A stretch of 64,000 bases of DNA from Pseudomonas sp. JAI120 (GCF_014207255.1 NZ_JACHCZ010000003.1:306803-370802), one strand, 5' to 3'; shown: positions 42,910-51,936, counted from the first letter of the stretch. Numbers and translations are program-made. Notes: generated from the sequence alone by a model not told the origin.

Positions 42910-43716
42910 TTATTGAGCCCAACGCAATTGCGTAGGCAGCGGTGAAACAGGTTCGGGGTCCGGCGGCGTACCGGGCAACGACAGCACACGGTTGAGCACT
43001 TCGGCTTCCAGCGCGGCCAGGCGATGTGAACCACGGGCCCGTGGGCGCGGCAGATCGACGATCAGGTCGAGGCCGATTTCGCCGTCTTCGATCAGGATTA
43101 CCCGGTCGGCAATGGCCACGGCTTCGCTGACGTCATGGGTCACCAGCAACACGGTGAAACCGTGCTTTTGCCAAAGGTTTTCGATCAGTTGCTGCATCTC
43201 GATGCGGGTCAGGGCGTCCAACGCACCCAGCGGCTCATCCAGCAGCAGCAAGCGCGGCTGGTGGATCAGCGCGCGAGCCAGGGCCACGCGTTGCTTCTGG
43301 CCACCGGACAAGGCCGCCGGCCACTCATTGGCACGTTCGGCCAGGCCGACCGCTTCCAGGGCTTCCAAGGCTTTAGGGCGCCAGTTGCCTTTGAGGCCCA
43401 AGCCGACGTTGTCGATGATCTTTTTCCACGGCAGCAGGCGCGCTTCCTGGAACATCAACCGCGTGTCTTCAATCGCCTCGCTCAGCGGCGCCGAACCGGC
43501 CAGCAGCTCGCCGCCGCTGGCTTTGTCCAGGCCGGCCAACAAGCGCAGTAACGTACTTTTACCGCAGCCACTGCGACCGACCACGGCCACGAACTGGCCC
43601 GCCGGAATGTGCAGATCGATTTCCTTGAGCACTTCCCGCGCGCCGAAGGCCTTGCGCAATTTGTGCACCGCCAGGGGAATCCCTTTCAGCAGGCGCGGAG
43701 GTTGTTGAGCGGTCAT
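42910..43716 (-). CDS. ssuB: Aliphatic sulfonate ABC transporter ATP-binding protein
   Basis: 268-residue ATPase for sulfonate uptake. Walker A GRSGCGKST, signature LSGGQKQR, Walker B LLLLDEP, switch VTHDVSEA. Its ATG overlaps the ssuC stop by four bases. It belongs to the SsuB/TauB/NrtD type and is identified firmly by its operon. Confidence 0.95.
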   Translation of the reverse strand: MTAQQPPRLLKGIPLAVHKLRKAFGAREVLKEIDLHIPAGQFVAVVGRSGCGKSTLLRLLAGLDKASGGELLAGSAPLSEAIEDTRLMFQEARLLPWKKIIDNVGLGLKGNWRPKALEALEAVGLAERANEWPAALSGGQKQRVALARALIHQPRLLLLDEPLGALDALTRIEMQQLIENLWQKHGFTVLLVTHDVSEAVAIADRVILIEDGEIGLDLIVDLPRPRARGSHRLAALEAEVLNRVLSLPGTPPDPEPVSPLPTQLRWAQ

Positions 43717-44501
43717 ACCGCACCTCCTTTATTGACTTGATACGCCGGGTGCCAGCGCAGCCAAACACGTTCCAGACCGCGAGCGGCCAGGTCGGCCAGT
43801 TTGCCGAGGATGGCGTACATCACGATGGCCAACACCACTACGTCGGTTTGCAGGAATTCGCGGGCGTTCATCGCCAGGTAACCAATGCCGGAGCTGGCAG
43901 AGATGGTTTCCGCCACGATCAGCGTCAGCCACATAAAGCCCAGGGCAAAGCGCACGCCCACCAGGATCGACGGCAGCGCGCCCGGCAGGATCACTTGCCA
44001 GAACAGGCTGAAGCCGGACAAGCCATAGCTGCGCGACATTTCCACCAGAGCCGGGTCGACGTTGCGGATGCCGTGGTAAGTGTTGAGGTAGATCGGGAAC
44101 AGCGTGCCGAGGGCCACCAGGAAAATCTTTGCGGTCTCATCGATGCCGAACCACAGGATCACCAGCGGAATCAGCGCCAAATGCGGCACGTTGCGGATCA
44201 TCTGCACCGAGCTGTCCAGCAGGCGTTCGCCCCACGTCGACAGGCCGGTGATAAATCCCAGCGCCAGGCCGATGCTGCCACCGATCACAAAGCCCAGGCC
44301 GGCCCGCCAGCCACTGATAGCCAGGTGCGTCCAGATTTCGCCGCTGCGCACCAGGTTGACCCCGGCCTCAATCACCGCGCTGGGCGCCGGCAGAATACGC
44401 GTCGACAACCAGCCCGCCGACACCGATAACTGCCACACCGCCAACAACAGAATCGGCAGCACCCAAGGCGCGACGCGATGGCTCAATTTCTCAAAATTCA
44501 T
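43713..44501 (-). CDS. ssuC: Aliphatic sulfonate ABC transporter permease
   Basis: 262-residue inner-membrane permease with six helices and the EAA loop VEMSRSYGLSGFSLFWQVILPGALP, typical of the SsuC/TauC group. It follows ssuD by nine bases and is coupled to ssuB. Confidence 0.95.
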   Translation of the reverse strand: MNFEKLSHRVAPWVLPILLLAVWQLSVSAGWLSTRILPAPSAVIEAGVNLVRSGEIWTHLAISGWRAGLGFVIGGSIGLALGFITGLSTWGERLLDSSVQMIRNVPHLALIPLVILWFGIDETAKIFLVALGTLFPIYLNTYHGIRNVDPALVEMSRSYGLSGFSLFWQVILPGALPSILVGVRFALGFMWLTLIVAETISASSGIGYLAMNAREFLQTDVVVLAIVMYAILGKLADLAARGLERVWLRWHPAYQVNKGGAV

Positions 44502-44510
44502 GGCGCCGCC

Positions 44511-45659
44511 TCAGCTCTGTGACGCAGCTTTGGGAAGGATGTCGTTGGCGACCATTTCGCCGAACGGGCTCACGTAACCGGCGCTTTTCGGCAACTCTGG
44601 ACGTTCGATATCCAGGTGCGGGAACAGCAGCTCGGCAACCCGATACGACTCTTCCAGGTGTGGATAACCGGAGAAGATGAAGGTGTCGATGCCCAGCGCT
44701 GAGTACTCCTTGACCCGTTCTGCAACCGTCGGACCATCGCCCACCAGCGCGGTGCCCGCACCGCCACGCACCAAACCGACGCCGGCCCACAGGTTGGGGC
44801 TGACTTCCAGGTTATCGCGGTTACCGCCATGCAAGGCCGCCATGCGCTGCTGGCCGACGGAATCGAAGCGCGCCAGGGAAGCCTGGGCACGGGCGATGGT
44901 GTCGTCGTCCAGATGGGAGATCAGTTTGTCGGCGGCTTTCCAGGCTTCATCGTTGGTTTCGCGCACGATCACATGCAGACGAATACCAAAGCGCACGGTG
45001 CGTCCGAGTTTCGCTGCCTTGGCCCGCACCTGTTCGATCTTCTCGGCGACTGCGGCCGGTGGCTCGCCCCAGGTCAGCACCATCTCCACTTGTTCGGCGG
45101 CCAGGTCCTGGGCCGCTTCGGAGGAACCGCCGAAGTACAGCGGCGGGCGTGGTTGCTGGATCGGTGGGTAGAGCAACTTGGCGCCTTTGACGCTGATGTG
45201 CTCGCCGTCGTAATCCACGGTTTCGCCTTCCAGCACGCGGCGCCAGATGCGGGTGAATTCCACCGAAGCCTGGTAGCGCTCTTCATGACTGAGGAACAAG
45301 CCATCGCCGGCCAACTCTTCCGGGTCACCACCGGTCACCAGGTTGAACAGCGCGCGGCCGCCGGACAGGCGGTCCAGGGTCGCGGCCTGGCGCGCCGCCA
45401 CCGTCGGGGAAATGATCCCGGGGCGCAGTGCGACAAGAAATTTCAAACGCTGGGTCACCGGGATCAGCGAGGCGGCCACCAACCACGAGTCTTCGCAGGA
45501 ACGACCGGTGGGGATCAGCACCCCGCCGAATCCCAGGCGGTCAGCGGCCTGGGCCACTTGCTGCAGATAACCGTGATCAACAGCGCGAGCGCCTTCGGCG
45601 GTGCCAAGGTAATGGCCGTCGCCGTGGGTAGGCAGGAACCAGAAAATAGTGAGGCTCAT
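44511..45659 (-). CDS. ssuD: FMNH2-dependent alkanesulfonate monooxygenase
   Basis: 382-residue bacterial-luciferase-family enzyme that splits C1-C14 alkanesulfonates to aldehyde and sulfite using FMNH2 supplied by SsuE. The N-terminus MSLTIFWFLPTHGDG, the conserved cysteine in GRSCEDSW and the mobile-loop region RFGIRLHVIVRETNDEAW match SsuD. It releases sulfite for cysteine synthesis under sulfur limitation. Confidence 0.97.
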   Translation of the reverse strand: MSLTIFWFLPTHGDGHYLGTAEGARAVDHGYLQQVAQAADRLGFGGVLIPTGRSCEDSWLVAASLIPVTQRLKFLVALRPGIISPTVAARQAATLDRLSGGRALFNLVTGGDPEELAGDGLFLSHEERYQASVEFTRIWRRVLEGETVDYDGEHISVKGAKLLYPPIQQPRPPLYFGGSSEAAQDLAAEQVEMVLTWGEPPAAVAEKIEQVRAKAAKLGRTVRFGIRLHVIVRETNDEAWKAADKLISHLDDDTIARAQASLARFDSVGQQRMAALHGGNRDNLEVSPNLWAGVGLVRGGAGTALVGDGPTVAERVKEYSALGIDTFIFSGYPHLEESYRVAELLFPHLDIERPELPKSAGYVSPFGEMVANDILPKAASQS

Positions 45660-45684
45660 GGAGTTGTCTCCTGAAGAAATCGGA

Positions 45685-46653
45685 TTACGGCGCTTTAGCC
45701 ACGGCAGCAGGTGGCGTCCAGATCACGTCCTTGATGCTCAAGGGCTTGGGGATCAATTTGAGTTGGTAGAAGCTGTCGGCGATTTTCTGCTGGGCCGCCA
45801 CCACTTCCGGGGTCAGGAACAGCGCGCCGTAGCCCTGGCGTTTTACCGAGGTCAGGGTGATGTCAGCCGGCAGGCCGAGCAGTGGTGCGACCTGCTCGGT
45901 CACTTCCTGAGGGTTGGCCTTGGACCACTCGCCCACCGCACGCACTTCTTCGATCAGCGCCTTGACCACTTCAGGGTGTTTTTCGGCGTACGGCTTGGTG
46001 GCCAGGTAGAACTGGTGGTTGTCGGCGATGCCGGTGCCGTCACGCAGGGTGCGCGCTTGCAGTTGTTTCTCGGCGGCGGCCTGGTACGGGTCCCAGATCA
46101 CCCACGCATCCACGCTGCCACGCTCGAAGGCGGCACGGGCATCGGCGGGCGGCAGGAAGACGGTCTGCACGTCGGTGTATTTCAGGCCGGCGTCTTCCAG
46201 GGCACGCACCAGCAGGTAGTGCACGTTGGAGCCTTTGTTGAGCACGACTTTCTTGCCCTTGAGCTCGGCCACCGATTTGATCGTCGAGTCTTTCGGCACC
46301 AGGATCGCTTCACTGGTGGGCGCTGGCGGCTCGTAGGCCACATAGAGCAGGTCGGCACCGGCGGCCTGGGCGAAGACCGGCGGGGTTTCGCCGGTGACAC
46401 CGAAGTCGATGGAGCCGACGTTCAGGCCTTCGAGCAGTTGCGGGCCGCCGGGAAACTCGGTCCATTGCACCTGCACACCTTGGGCGGCCAGGCGTTTTTC
46501 CAGGGTGCCCTTGGCCTTGAGCAGCACCAGGGTTCCGTATTTCTGGTAACCGATCCGCAGGGTCTCGGCGGCTTGAGCCTGAACGATGGCGCCGAAGGAC
46601 ACAGCCGCAGCAAACAGTGCGACCAGACCACGACGCAAGATGACAGTGCGCAT
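45685..46653 (-). CDS. ssuA: Aliphatic sulfonate ABC transporter substrate-binding protein
   Basis: 322-residue periplasmic receptor with signal peptide (GLVALFAAAVSFGAIVQAQA) and mature start AETLRIGYQKYGTL. The NMT1/SsuA-like pattern includes GSIDFGVTGETPPVFAQAAG and DAWVIWDPYQ. The ATG at 46653 has a GGAGAG site; a longer upstream frame lacks one and lies in the ssuE-ssuA gap. Confidence 0.96.
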   Translation of the reverse strand: MRTVILRRGLVALFAAAVSFGAIVQAQAAETLRIGYQKYGTLVLLKAKGTLEKRLAAQGVQVQWTEFPGGPQLLEGLNVGSIDFGVTGETPPVFAQAAGADLLYVAYEPPAPTSEAILVPKDSTIKSVAELKGKKVVLNKGSNVHYLLVRALEDAGLKYTDVQTVFLPPADARAAFERGSVDAWVIWDPYQAAAEKQLQARTLRDGTGIADNHQFYLATKPYAEKHPEVVKALIEEVRAVGEWSKANPQEVTEQVAPLLGLPADITLTSVKRQGYGALFLTPEVVAAQQKIADSFYQLKLIPKPLSIKDVIWTPPAAVAKAP

Positions 46654-46752
46654 GGCGCTCTCTCCAAATAGTGCGATGAGGGGGTTGGCTGCACCTGCTT
46701 GGCCGTTGGCGGCTGAGTAAGGTGAGTACATCTATATAGCGGTGAGGCTTAC

Positions 46753-47346
46753 TTAAATGCTCCAGCGAGCACTCAACAAACGTTCATTCAACACATGCGG
46801 GTCCAGCGGTTTCGGACGACGGGCCATGGCGCCATAAAGCGTCTCCAGGGCTTCGTGCAAACGGTGTTCGAGGACCGGCACCAGTTGCGCCTGGGCACTG
46901 CCTTCGCCGTAGGCGATCTGGCTGTCTTCGGCGAAAATCCCGTGGAGCAGTTCCTGGGCTTTGAGGGCCGACAATACCGGCTTCAAGGCGTAATCCACCG
47001 CCAGCATGTGGGCGATGCTGCCGCCGGTCGCCATCGGCAGCACAACCTTGTGGGCCAGGGCGCGTTCGGGCAGCAGGTCCAGCACGGTTTTCAACGCGCC
47101 GGAGAACGACGCCTTGTACACCGGCGTGGCGATCACCAGGCCATCCGCGTTAGCCACCTGTTGCAGCAGGTCAATGACCTTGGGGCTGTCGAAGCGCGCA
47201 TGCAGCAAGTCTTCAGCCGGGAAGTCCCGTATCTGGTAACTCACCACTTCAACGCCTTTGTCTTGCAACCACTGACGGGTTTTTTCCAGCAAGACCCCGG
47301 AGCGGGAACGCTGGCTGGGACTGCCTCCAAGTGTTACGACCAACAT
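46753..47346 (-). CDS. ssuE: NAD(P)H-dependent FMN reductase SsuE
   Basis: 197-residue flavodoxin-like reductase that supplies FMNH2 to SsuD. LVVTLGGSPSQRSRS binds the flavin phosphate, and ATPVYKASFSGALK is the family signature (with the tyrosine after PV). First gene of the ssu operon, ~100 bp upstream of ssuA. The AT-rich region upstream holds a 22-bp dyad that may be its operator. Confidence 0.95.
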   Translation of the reverse strand: MLVVTLGGSPSQRSRSGVLLEKTRQWLQDKGVEVVSYQIRDFPAEDLLHARFDSPKVIDLLQQVANADGLVIATPVYKASFSGALKTVLDLLPERALAHKVVLPMATGGSIAHMLAVDYALKPVLSALKAQELLHGIFAEDSQIAYGEGSAQAQLVPVLEHRLHEALETLYGAMARRPKPLDPHVLNERLLSARWSI

Positions 47347-47420
47347 GCAGGAATTCCTTGAGCAAGTGCCGGCGGTTCGCTGTGTGGCGATAGCGCCAAG
47401 ATGGAACAGACCTTAGCAGC

Positions 47421-47442
47421 AGATTTATATATCTATAAATCT
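47421..47442. promoter_or_regulatory. 22-bp AT-rich dyad upstream of ssuE
   Basis: AGATTTATA and TATAAATCT form a perfect 9-bp inverted repeat around TATC, 75 bp before the ssuE start. The region is markedly AT-rich compared with its surroundings. It is a candidate binding site for a sulfur-limitation regulator (a CysB- or SsuR-type LysR protein), or part of the promoter itself. Confidence 0.5.
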
Positions 47443-47498
47443 TATTTTTTCATTTGTTTATTCTTTAAATGCATATACAGATTCTGAGTCTTTAGGCG

Positions 47499-47522
47499 AA
47501 AAAAAAGGCCGTAAACACGGCC
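47499..47522 (-). terminator. Intrinsic terminator of lsfA
   Basis: On the minus strand GGCCGTG-TTTA-CACGGCC-type stem (GGCCGT/ACGGCC) is followed by eight Ts, 26 bp after the lsfA stop. Confidence 0.93.
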
Positions 47523-47547
47523 TGAAAACCCCAGTTGTGATTCAGTT

Positions 47548-48186
47548 TCACCGATTGGGTTGTGGAGTAAGCCGCAGGTAGGGCTTCACCGCCCGATAAC
47601 CCTTCGGAAAGCGCTTCTTGATCTCTTCCTCATCCTTGAGCGACGGCACGATCACCACTTCGTCACCGTCCTGCCAGTTGGCGGGGGTTGCGACTTTGTA
47701 GTTGTCGGTCAGTTGCAGCGAGTCGATGACCCGCAGGATTTCGTGGAAGTTACGGCCGGTGCTGGCCGGGTAGGTGATGGTCAGGCGGATCTTCTTGTTC
47801 GGGTCGATCACGAACAAGGAACGCACGGTGAGGGTGTCACTGGCGTTCGGGTGGATCAGGTCGTAGAGGTCCGAAACCTTGCGGTCGGCGTCGGCCAGGA
47901 TCGGGAAATTGACGACGGTGTCCTGGGTTTCGTTGATGTCTTCGATCCACTTGTGGTGCGAGTCCACCGGGTCCACCGACAGGGCGATGGCCTTGACGCC
48001 GCGCTTGGCGAACTCGTCCTTGAGCTTGGCGGTAAAGCCCAGCTCCGTGGTGCACACCGGGGTGAAGTCCGCCGGGTGGGAAAACAACACACCCCAACTG
48101 TCGCCCAGCCATTCGTGGAAACGAATCTTGCCAGCGCTGGAATCCTGTTCGAAGTCGGGGGCGATGTCGCCCAGTCTTAGGCTCAT
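47548..48186 (-). CDS. lsfA: 1-Cys peroxiredoxin LsfA
   Basis: 212-residue Prx6-type peroxidase that reduces H2O2 and organic peroxides. The peroxidatic cysteine is C45 in DFTPVCTTELG, and no other cysteine is present, which fits the one-Cys class. PASTGRNFHEILRVIDSLQ is the typical dimer region. Pseudomonas LsfA is linked to low-sulfur growth, which fits its place upstream of the ssu operon. It has its own terminator and is therefore a separate unit. Confidence 0.95.
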   Translation of the reverse strand: MSLRLGDIAPDFEQDSSAGKIRFHEWLGDSWGVLFSHPADFTPVCTTELGFTAKLKDEFAKRGVKAIALSVDPVDSHHKWIEDINETQDTVVNFPILADADRKVSDLYDLIHPNASDTLTVRSLFVIDPNKKIRLTITYPASTGRNFHEILRVIDSLQLTDNYKVATPANWQDGDEVVIVPSLKDEEEIKKRFPKGYRAVKPYLRLTPQPNR

Positions 48187-48250
48187 GGTGTGGCTCCTGG
48201 TGAGTGCTTATGGAGCCCACTGTGCATGGATTACGGGTTATTTAAAAAGA

Positions 48251-48266
48251 ATAAATATCGATTTAT
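48251..48266. promoter_or_regulatory. 16-bp dyad in the lsfA promoter region
   Basis: ATAAAT-ATCG-ATTTAT forms a 6-bp inverted repeat in a local AT-rich patch 65 bp before the lsfA start. The rest of the 292-bp gap up to the porin gene shows only the hairpin at 48423-48449. Operator or promoter role is inferred. Confidence 0.35.
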
Positions 48267-48422
48267 CTAGACGATAAAGGAATATTAAAAATGTGTTCAT
48301 TGGACGTGGGAAATGGGGAGGCGCACCATCGGTTCCAAGGTTCGAGAAGGCCTTGAGACGCTGTACAAAGAGGGGTTCAGGAAGGGCTTGCGGGGGTTTA
48401 GCCCGACTTGAAATGCAAGACA

Positions 48423-48449
48423 CCTTGCCCGGCAGTGCGCCGGGCAAGG
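48423..48449. terminator. GC-rich hairpin after the porin gene
   Basis: CCTTGCCCGGC and GCCGGGCAAGG, perfect 11-bp arms with a five-base loop, 30 bp downstream of the porin stop. The T-run (TTTT) is on the plus-strand side, so on the porin mRNA it is a stem without a strong U-tract: a terminator of moderate quality or a 3' stabiliser. Confidence 0.75.
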
Positions 48450-48478
48450 TTTTACGGTCTTACAACAGCGTCACGCTA

Positions 48479-49879
48479 CTAGAACAGTGGCAGCGAGTAG
48501 CTGACGATCAGGCGGTTTTCGTCCTGGTTACGCTGGCCAGCAATGTCGTTGCGCCACATGGCATTTTTCCATGCTACACCGACGTTCTTCAGCGGGCCTT
48601 CTGGTACGACGTAGGCAACAGTGATGTCACGTTCCCACTCGTTCGCGCCATTAGAGTTTGTTTGGACCTGAGCAACACCAACTCGGCCGCGGGTATCGAT
48701 ATTGTCGCCACGCAGGTAAACCACACCAGCGGTCAATCCAGGTACGCCAATCTTGGCGAAGTCATATGCGTAGCGAGCTTGCCAGGTACGTTCGCCAGCG
48801 CGGGCAAACTTGGCGATCTGCGAGTCAGTGGTCAGGTAGGCCGACGCACCATCACCTTGGTTCAGGAACGGGAAGTCACTGTCGCCGTTGCTGACCTGGT
48901 AACCACCACCGAAGGTGTGACCCGCCACCGAGTACAGGAACAGGCCGCTGTACAGGTTGTTGTCGACTTTACCTTTGGTGATGTTGTTACCCGCAGCGTT
49001 AGTGCCGTAGTCACCGCTGGTGAAGTAGTTGGCGTCGTTGCTGTTGTTACCATCAGCGCGGCTGTTGAAGTAGCGCAGGTCGGTTTTCAACACGCCAGGA
49101 CCTATGGCCCAGTTGTGCAGCAGGCCCAGGAAGTGTTGCTTGTAGAACTGATCCAGATTGCCGTAGTAGTACTGGGCAGTCAGGTCTTTGGTGATTTTGT
49201 AGTCACCACCGGCGTAGTAGAACTTGTTGCTGTCGCGACCAGAGGCCGTACGACCGTTGGCACCTGCGAGAGACAGGTTCTCGACGTTGCTGGAGTTACG
49301 ACCCTTGGCCTTTTCGATCTGACCGGCAACCAGCGTCAGGTCCTTGATGTCGTTAGTGGTGATCTGGCCACCCTGGAAAGTCTGCGGCAGCATACGACCA
49401 TCGTTGGTGATGATTACCGGCAGCTTAGGCTGCAAAGTACCCAACTTCAGTTCGGTCTGGGAAATCTTGGCTTTAGCGGTCAGGCCCAGGCTGGAGTAGT
49501 TATCAACGGCTTCGCCATTGGACTTGCTCGGGAAAACCGTGCCGCCGTAAGAGCCAGCGTTGCCAGTCGATGCCGCGGTGGCGCCGTTGGTGCCGCCGCC
49601 CGAATCCAGACGCACGCCCAGCAGGCCGATAGCGTCAAGACCAAAGCCTACGGTGCCTTGGGTGTAACCGGAGATGAAGCGCAGGTCGAAAGCTTGGCCC
49701 CACTCTTCCGACTTGTTCTGCGCGCCGGCCGCTTTAGTAGCGTCGTCACGGTTATCAGTGTTGATGTAGAAGTTACGCAGACCCAGTGTGGCCTTGCTGT
49801 CTTCGATGAAACCGGCAGCGCCCGCTTGCTGAGCGATTACGCCCAAAGCTACAGACAGTGCCAAGGTGGACTTCTTCAT
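48479..49879 (-). CDS. oprE: OprD-family outer-membrane porin (OprE-like)
   Basis: 466-residue outer-membrane beta-barrel with signal peptide (STLALSVALGVIAQQAGA) and mature start AGFIEDSKATLGLRNFYIN, the OprD-family opening. It ends with a C-terminal aromatic residue (VSYSLPLF), needed for barrel assembly. Numerous Asn/Gly-rich loops alternate with strands. OprD proteins admit amino acids and small organic acids; OprE is linked to low-oxygen growth in PAO1. Its place next to spu/arg genes matches OprE (PA0291), but the exact subfamily is uncertain. Confidence 0.85.
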   Translation of the reverse strand: MKKSTLALSVALGVIAQQAGAAGFIEDSKATLGLRNFYINTDNRDDATKAAGAQNKSEEWGQAFDLRFISGYTQGTVGFGLDAIGLLGVRLDSGGGTNGATAASTGNAGSYGGTVFPSKSNGEAVDNYSSLGLTAKAKISQTELKLGTLQPKLPVIITNDGRMLPQTFQGGQITTNDIKDLTLVAGQIEKAKGRNSSNVENLSLAGANGRTASGRDSNKFYYAGGDYKITKDLTAQYYYGNLDQFYKQHFLGLLHNWAIGPGVLKTDLRYFNSRADGNNSNDANYFTSGDYGTNAAGNNITKGKVDNNLYSGLFLYSVAGHTFGGGYQVSNGDSDFPFLNQGDGASAYLTTDSQIAKFARAGERTWQARYAYDFAKIGVPGLTAGVVYLRGDNIDTRGRVGVAQVQTNSNGANEWERDITVAYVVPEGPLKNVGVAWKNAMWRNDIAGQRNQDENRLIVSYSLPLF

Positions 49880-50501
49880 GTACCGCTCCTCTCATTTCTA
49901 ATTTTTGTATTTCTTTGGTCTCGGGTCTGACGCCCTTGATCCACAGATGCGCGATTAGCACCGGATAGTGACTGCCAAGTCAATCGTAACCTTGTGTGTC
50001 TACTACCTTCGTCTAACCACCGTTGATTTGGTCCCTGCAGGGTAATGAGTTTTTCATACACCCAAAAAGAATTATTTCATTCTTTTTAATACGATTCAGG
50101 AATAAGCCATTCCGTGATGCGGACAGGCGAGCATAGACCATCTGCTCCACAAGCTAATTCCTAAAGGGTATTTGTTAGCGCTTTTTTAGAACGATTAGTG
50201 TTGACGCTCTGCTGCATACGTCACCCACGATCAAAAAGGCGACGCCATCATGGCCAAAGGCACATCCTCTCGTCAATTTGTTACAGTTTTTGTGTCACTA
50301 ATAGTTTCTTTTGCTGTCCAAGCCGCCCATTCGACGATTCAGGTGTGTGGAACTCCCACAATCTACCCATAGCCGCCATCCTGTTATCGGCGTCAGATCA
50401 AGAATGCTTAAACTTTAGTCGTGCGTGACGGCACGCCAGATTGGCCTGCGACGCGGGCAGGCTCTTACACGAGCCTGCTCATTGACTTGGGAGGTAGGGC
50501 T
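49880..50501. other. 622-bp intergenic region between oprE and argA
   Basis: Contains the porin promoter on the minus strand, an AT-rich 9-bp inverted repeat AAAAAGAAT/ATTCTTTTT (50064-50087), and a possible 40-codon secreted peptide (50250-50372). Overall it is AT-richer than its neighbours. It coincides with the point where similarity of gene order to PAO1 jumps from the PA0291-type porin to the PA5204-type argA, so it may be a rearrangement scar. Confidence 0.5.
50250..50372 (+). CDS. Possible 40-residue secreted peptide or N-terminal gene remnant
   Basis: An ATG with AAAGG about ten bases upstream opens a frame of 40 codons. It starts MAKGTSSRQF, continues with a hydrophobic stretch VTVFVSLIVSFAVQAAHS that reads like a signal peptide with cleavage after AQAA-type residues, and ends VCGTPTIYP before TAG. 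It could be a real micro-protein, or the 5' remnant of a lost periplasmic binding protein. No homologue was recognised. Confidence 0.25.
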   Translation: MAKGTSSRQFVTVFVSLIVSFAVQAAHSTIQVCGTPTIYP

Positions 50502-51803
50502 TTACAAGGCCTTCTCGAAAATCTTCGAGTTACGCTGGTAGTTGTACAGCGAGGCCCGCGCCGACGGCAGGCGATCAACGCTGCTCGGCACAAAGCCGCG
50601 CTCACGGAACCAGTGGGCAGTCCGCGTGGTAAGTACGAACAAGGTCTTCAAACCCTGCGCCCGGGCACGGGTTTCGATACGCTCCAGCAGCTCATCACCA
50701 CGCCCGCCATGGCGGTACTCCGGGTTCACCGCCAGGCACGCCAGCTCACCCGCGTCCGAATCGGCGATCTGATACAACGCCGCACAGGCGATGATCATGC
50801 CTTCGCGCTCCACCACGCTGAACTGCTCGATCTCACGTTCGAGCACTTCCCGCGAACGGCGTACCAGGATGCCCTGCTCTTCCAGCGGGCTGATCAGGTC
50901 GAGCAAACCGCCGACGTCTTCAATCGCCGCCTCGCGCACCAGTTCGAATTGCTCCTGAGCCACCAGCGTACCGCCGCCATCGCGGGTAAACAGCTCGGTG
51001 AGCAAGGCGCCATCTTCGGCGTAGCTGACGATATGGCTGCGCCCTACCCCACCCCGGCAGGCCTGGGCGGCCGCATCGAGCAATTCGGACTGGTAGTTGC
51101 TGCTGCCCAGGCGTTGCAGATGCGCCGGTACTTGTTGCGGGCGCAGTTCGCGCACCAGACGGCCGTTTTCATCGATCAGGCCGAGATCGGCGCCGAACAG
51201 CAGCAGCTTGTCGGCCCCCAAGTCGATGGCGGCGCGGGTGGCGACGTCTTCGCAGGCCAGGTTGAAGATCTCACCCGTAGGCGAATAGCCCAGGGGTGAC
51301 AACAGCACAATGGAGCGCTCATCCAGCAGGCGGTTGATGCCCTTGCGGTCGACCCGGCGCACTTCGCCGGTGTGGTGGTAATCCACACCTTCAAGCACGC
51401 CAATAGGCCGCGCGGTCACCAGGTTGCCGCTGGCCACCCGTAGGCGCGAGCCCTGCATCGGCGACGAGGCCATGTCCATCGACAAGCGCGCTTCGATGGC
51501 GATACGCAGGTGGCCAACCGCGTCGATCACACACTCCAGCGTCGCGGCATCGGTGATGCGCATGCCTTCGTGGTAAGTCGGGATCAGGCCGCGCGCTTCA
51601 AGGCGCGCTTCGATCTGAGGGCGCGAACCGTGCACCAGCACCAGGCGCACGCCCAGGCTGTGGAGCAGCACCAGGTCGTGGACGATATTGCCGAAGTTCG
51701 GATGATCCACACCGTCGCCGGGCAACATGACCACAAAGGTGCAGTCGCGGTGGGCGTTGATGTAGGGCGAAGCGTGACGAAGCCAATTAACGTAGTCGGG
51801 CAT
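50502..51803 (-). CDS. argA: N-acetylglutamate synthase
   Basis: First enzyme of arginine synthesis, acetyl-CoA plus glutamate to N-acetylglutamate. The 433 residues hold an amino-acid-kinase-like regulatory domain (~1-280, VVMLPGDGVDHPNFGNIVHDL, LVHGSRPQIEARL) and a C-terminal GNAT acetyltransferase domain (AVNPEYRHGGRGDELLERIE, HWFRERGF). The kinase-like domain binds arginine for feedback inhibition in this family. It lies 133 bp after argE on the same strand. Confidence 0.96.
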   Translation of the reverse strand: MPDYVNWLRHASPYINAHRDCTFVVMLPGDGVDHPNFGNIVHDLVLLHSLGVRLVLVHGSRPQIEARLEARGLIPTYHEGMRITDAATLECVIDAVGHLRIAIEARLSMDMASSPMQGSRLRVASGNLVTARPIGVLEGVDYHHTGEVRRVDRKGINRLLDERSIVLLSPLGYSPTGEIFNLACEDVATRAAIDLGADKLLLFGADLGLIDENGRLVRELRPQQVPAHLQRLGSSNYQSELLDAAAQACRGGVGRSHIVSYAEDGALLTELFTRDGGGTLVAQEQFELVREAAIEDVGGLLDLISPLEEQGILVRRSREVLEREIEQFSVVEREGMIIACAALYQIADSDAGELACLAVNPEYRHGGRGDELLERIETRARAQGLKTLFVLTTRTAHWFRERGFVPSSVDRLPSARASLYNYQRNSKIFEKAL

Positions 51804-51936
51804 GGAACCTGGGCCTGTAATAAAAAGCAGCCGAAAAAGGATGAGTCGTGAAAACGCACAGCGGGCTGATGGTTATCGTCGGAACAGGCTTGGCGACACG
51901 CTCGCTCTCCTTATGTACGAATGGACAGGGGTTAAT

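Noticed and set aside
50198..50428. 76-codon plus-strand frame in the oprE-argA gap
   Set aside because: Cys/Ser/Arg-rich with no pattern; the overlapping 40-codon frame with a signal-like sequence is the better candidate.
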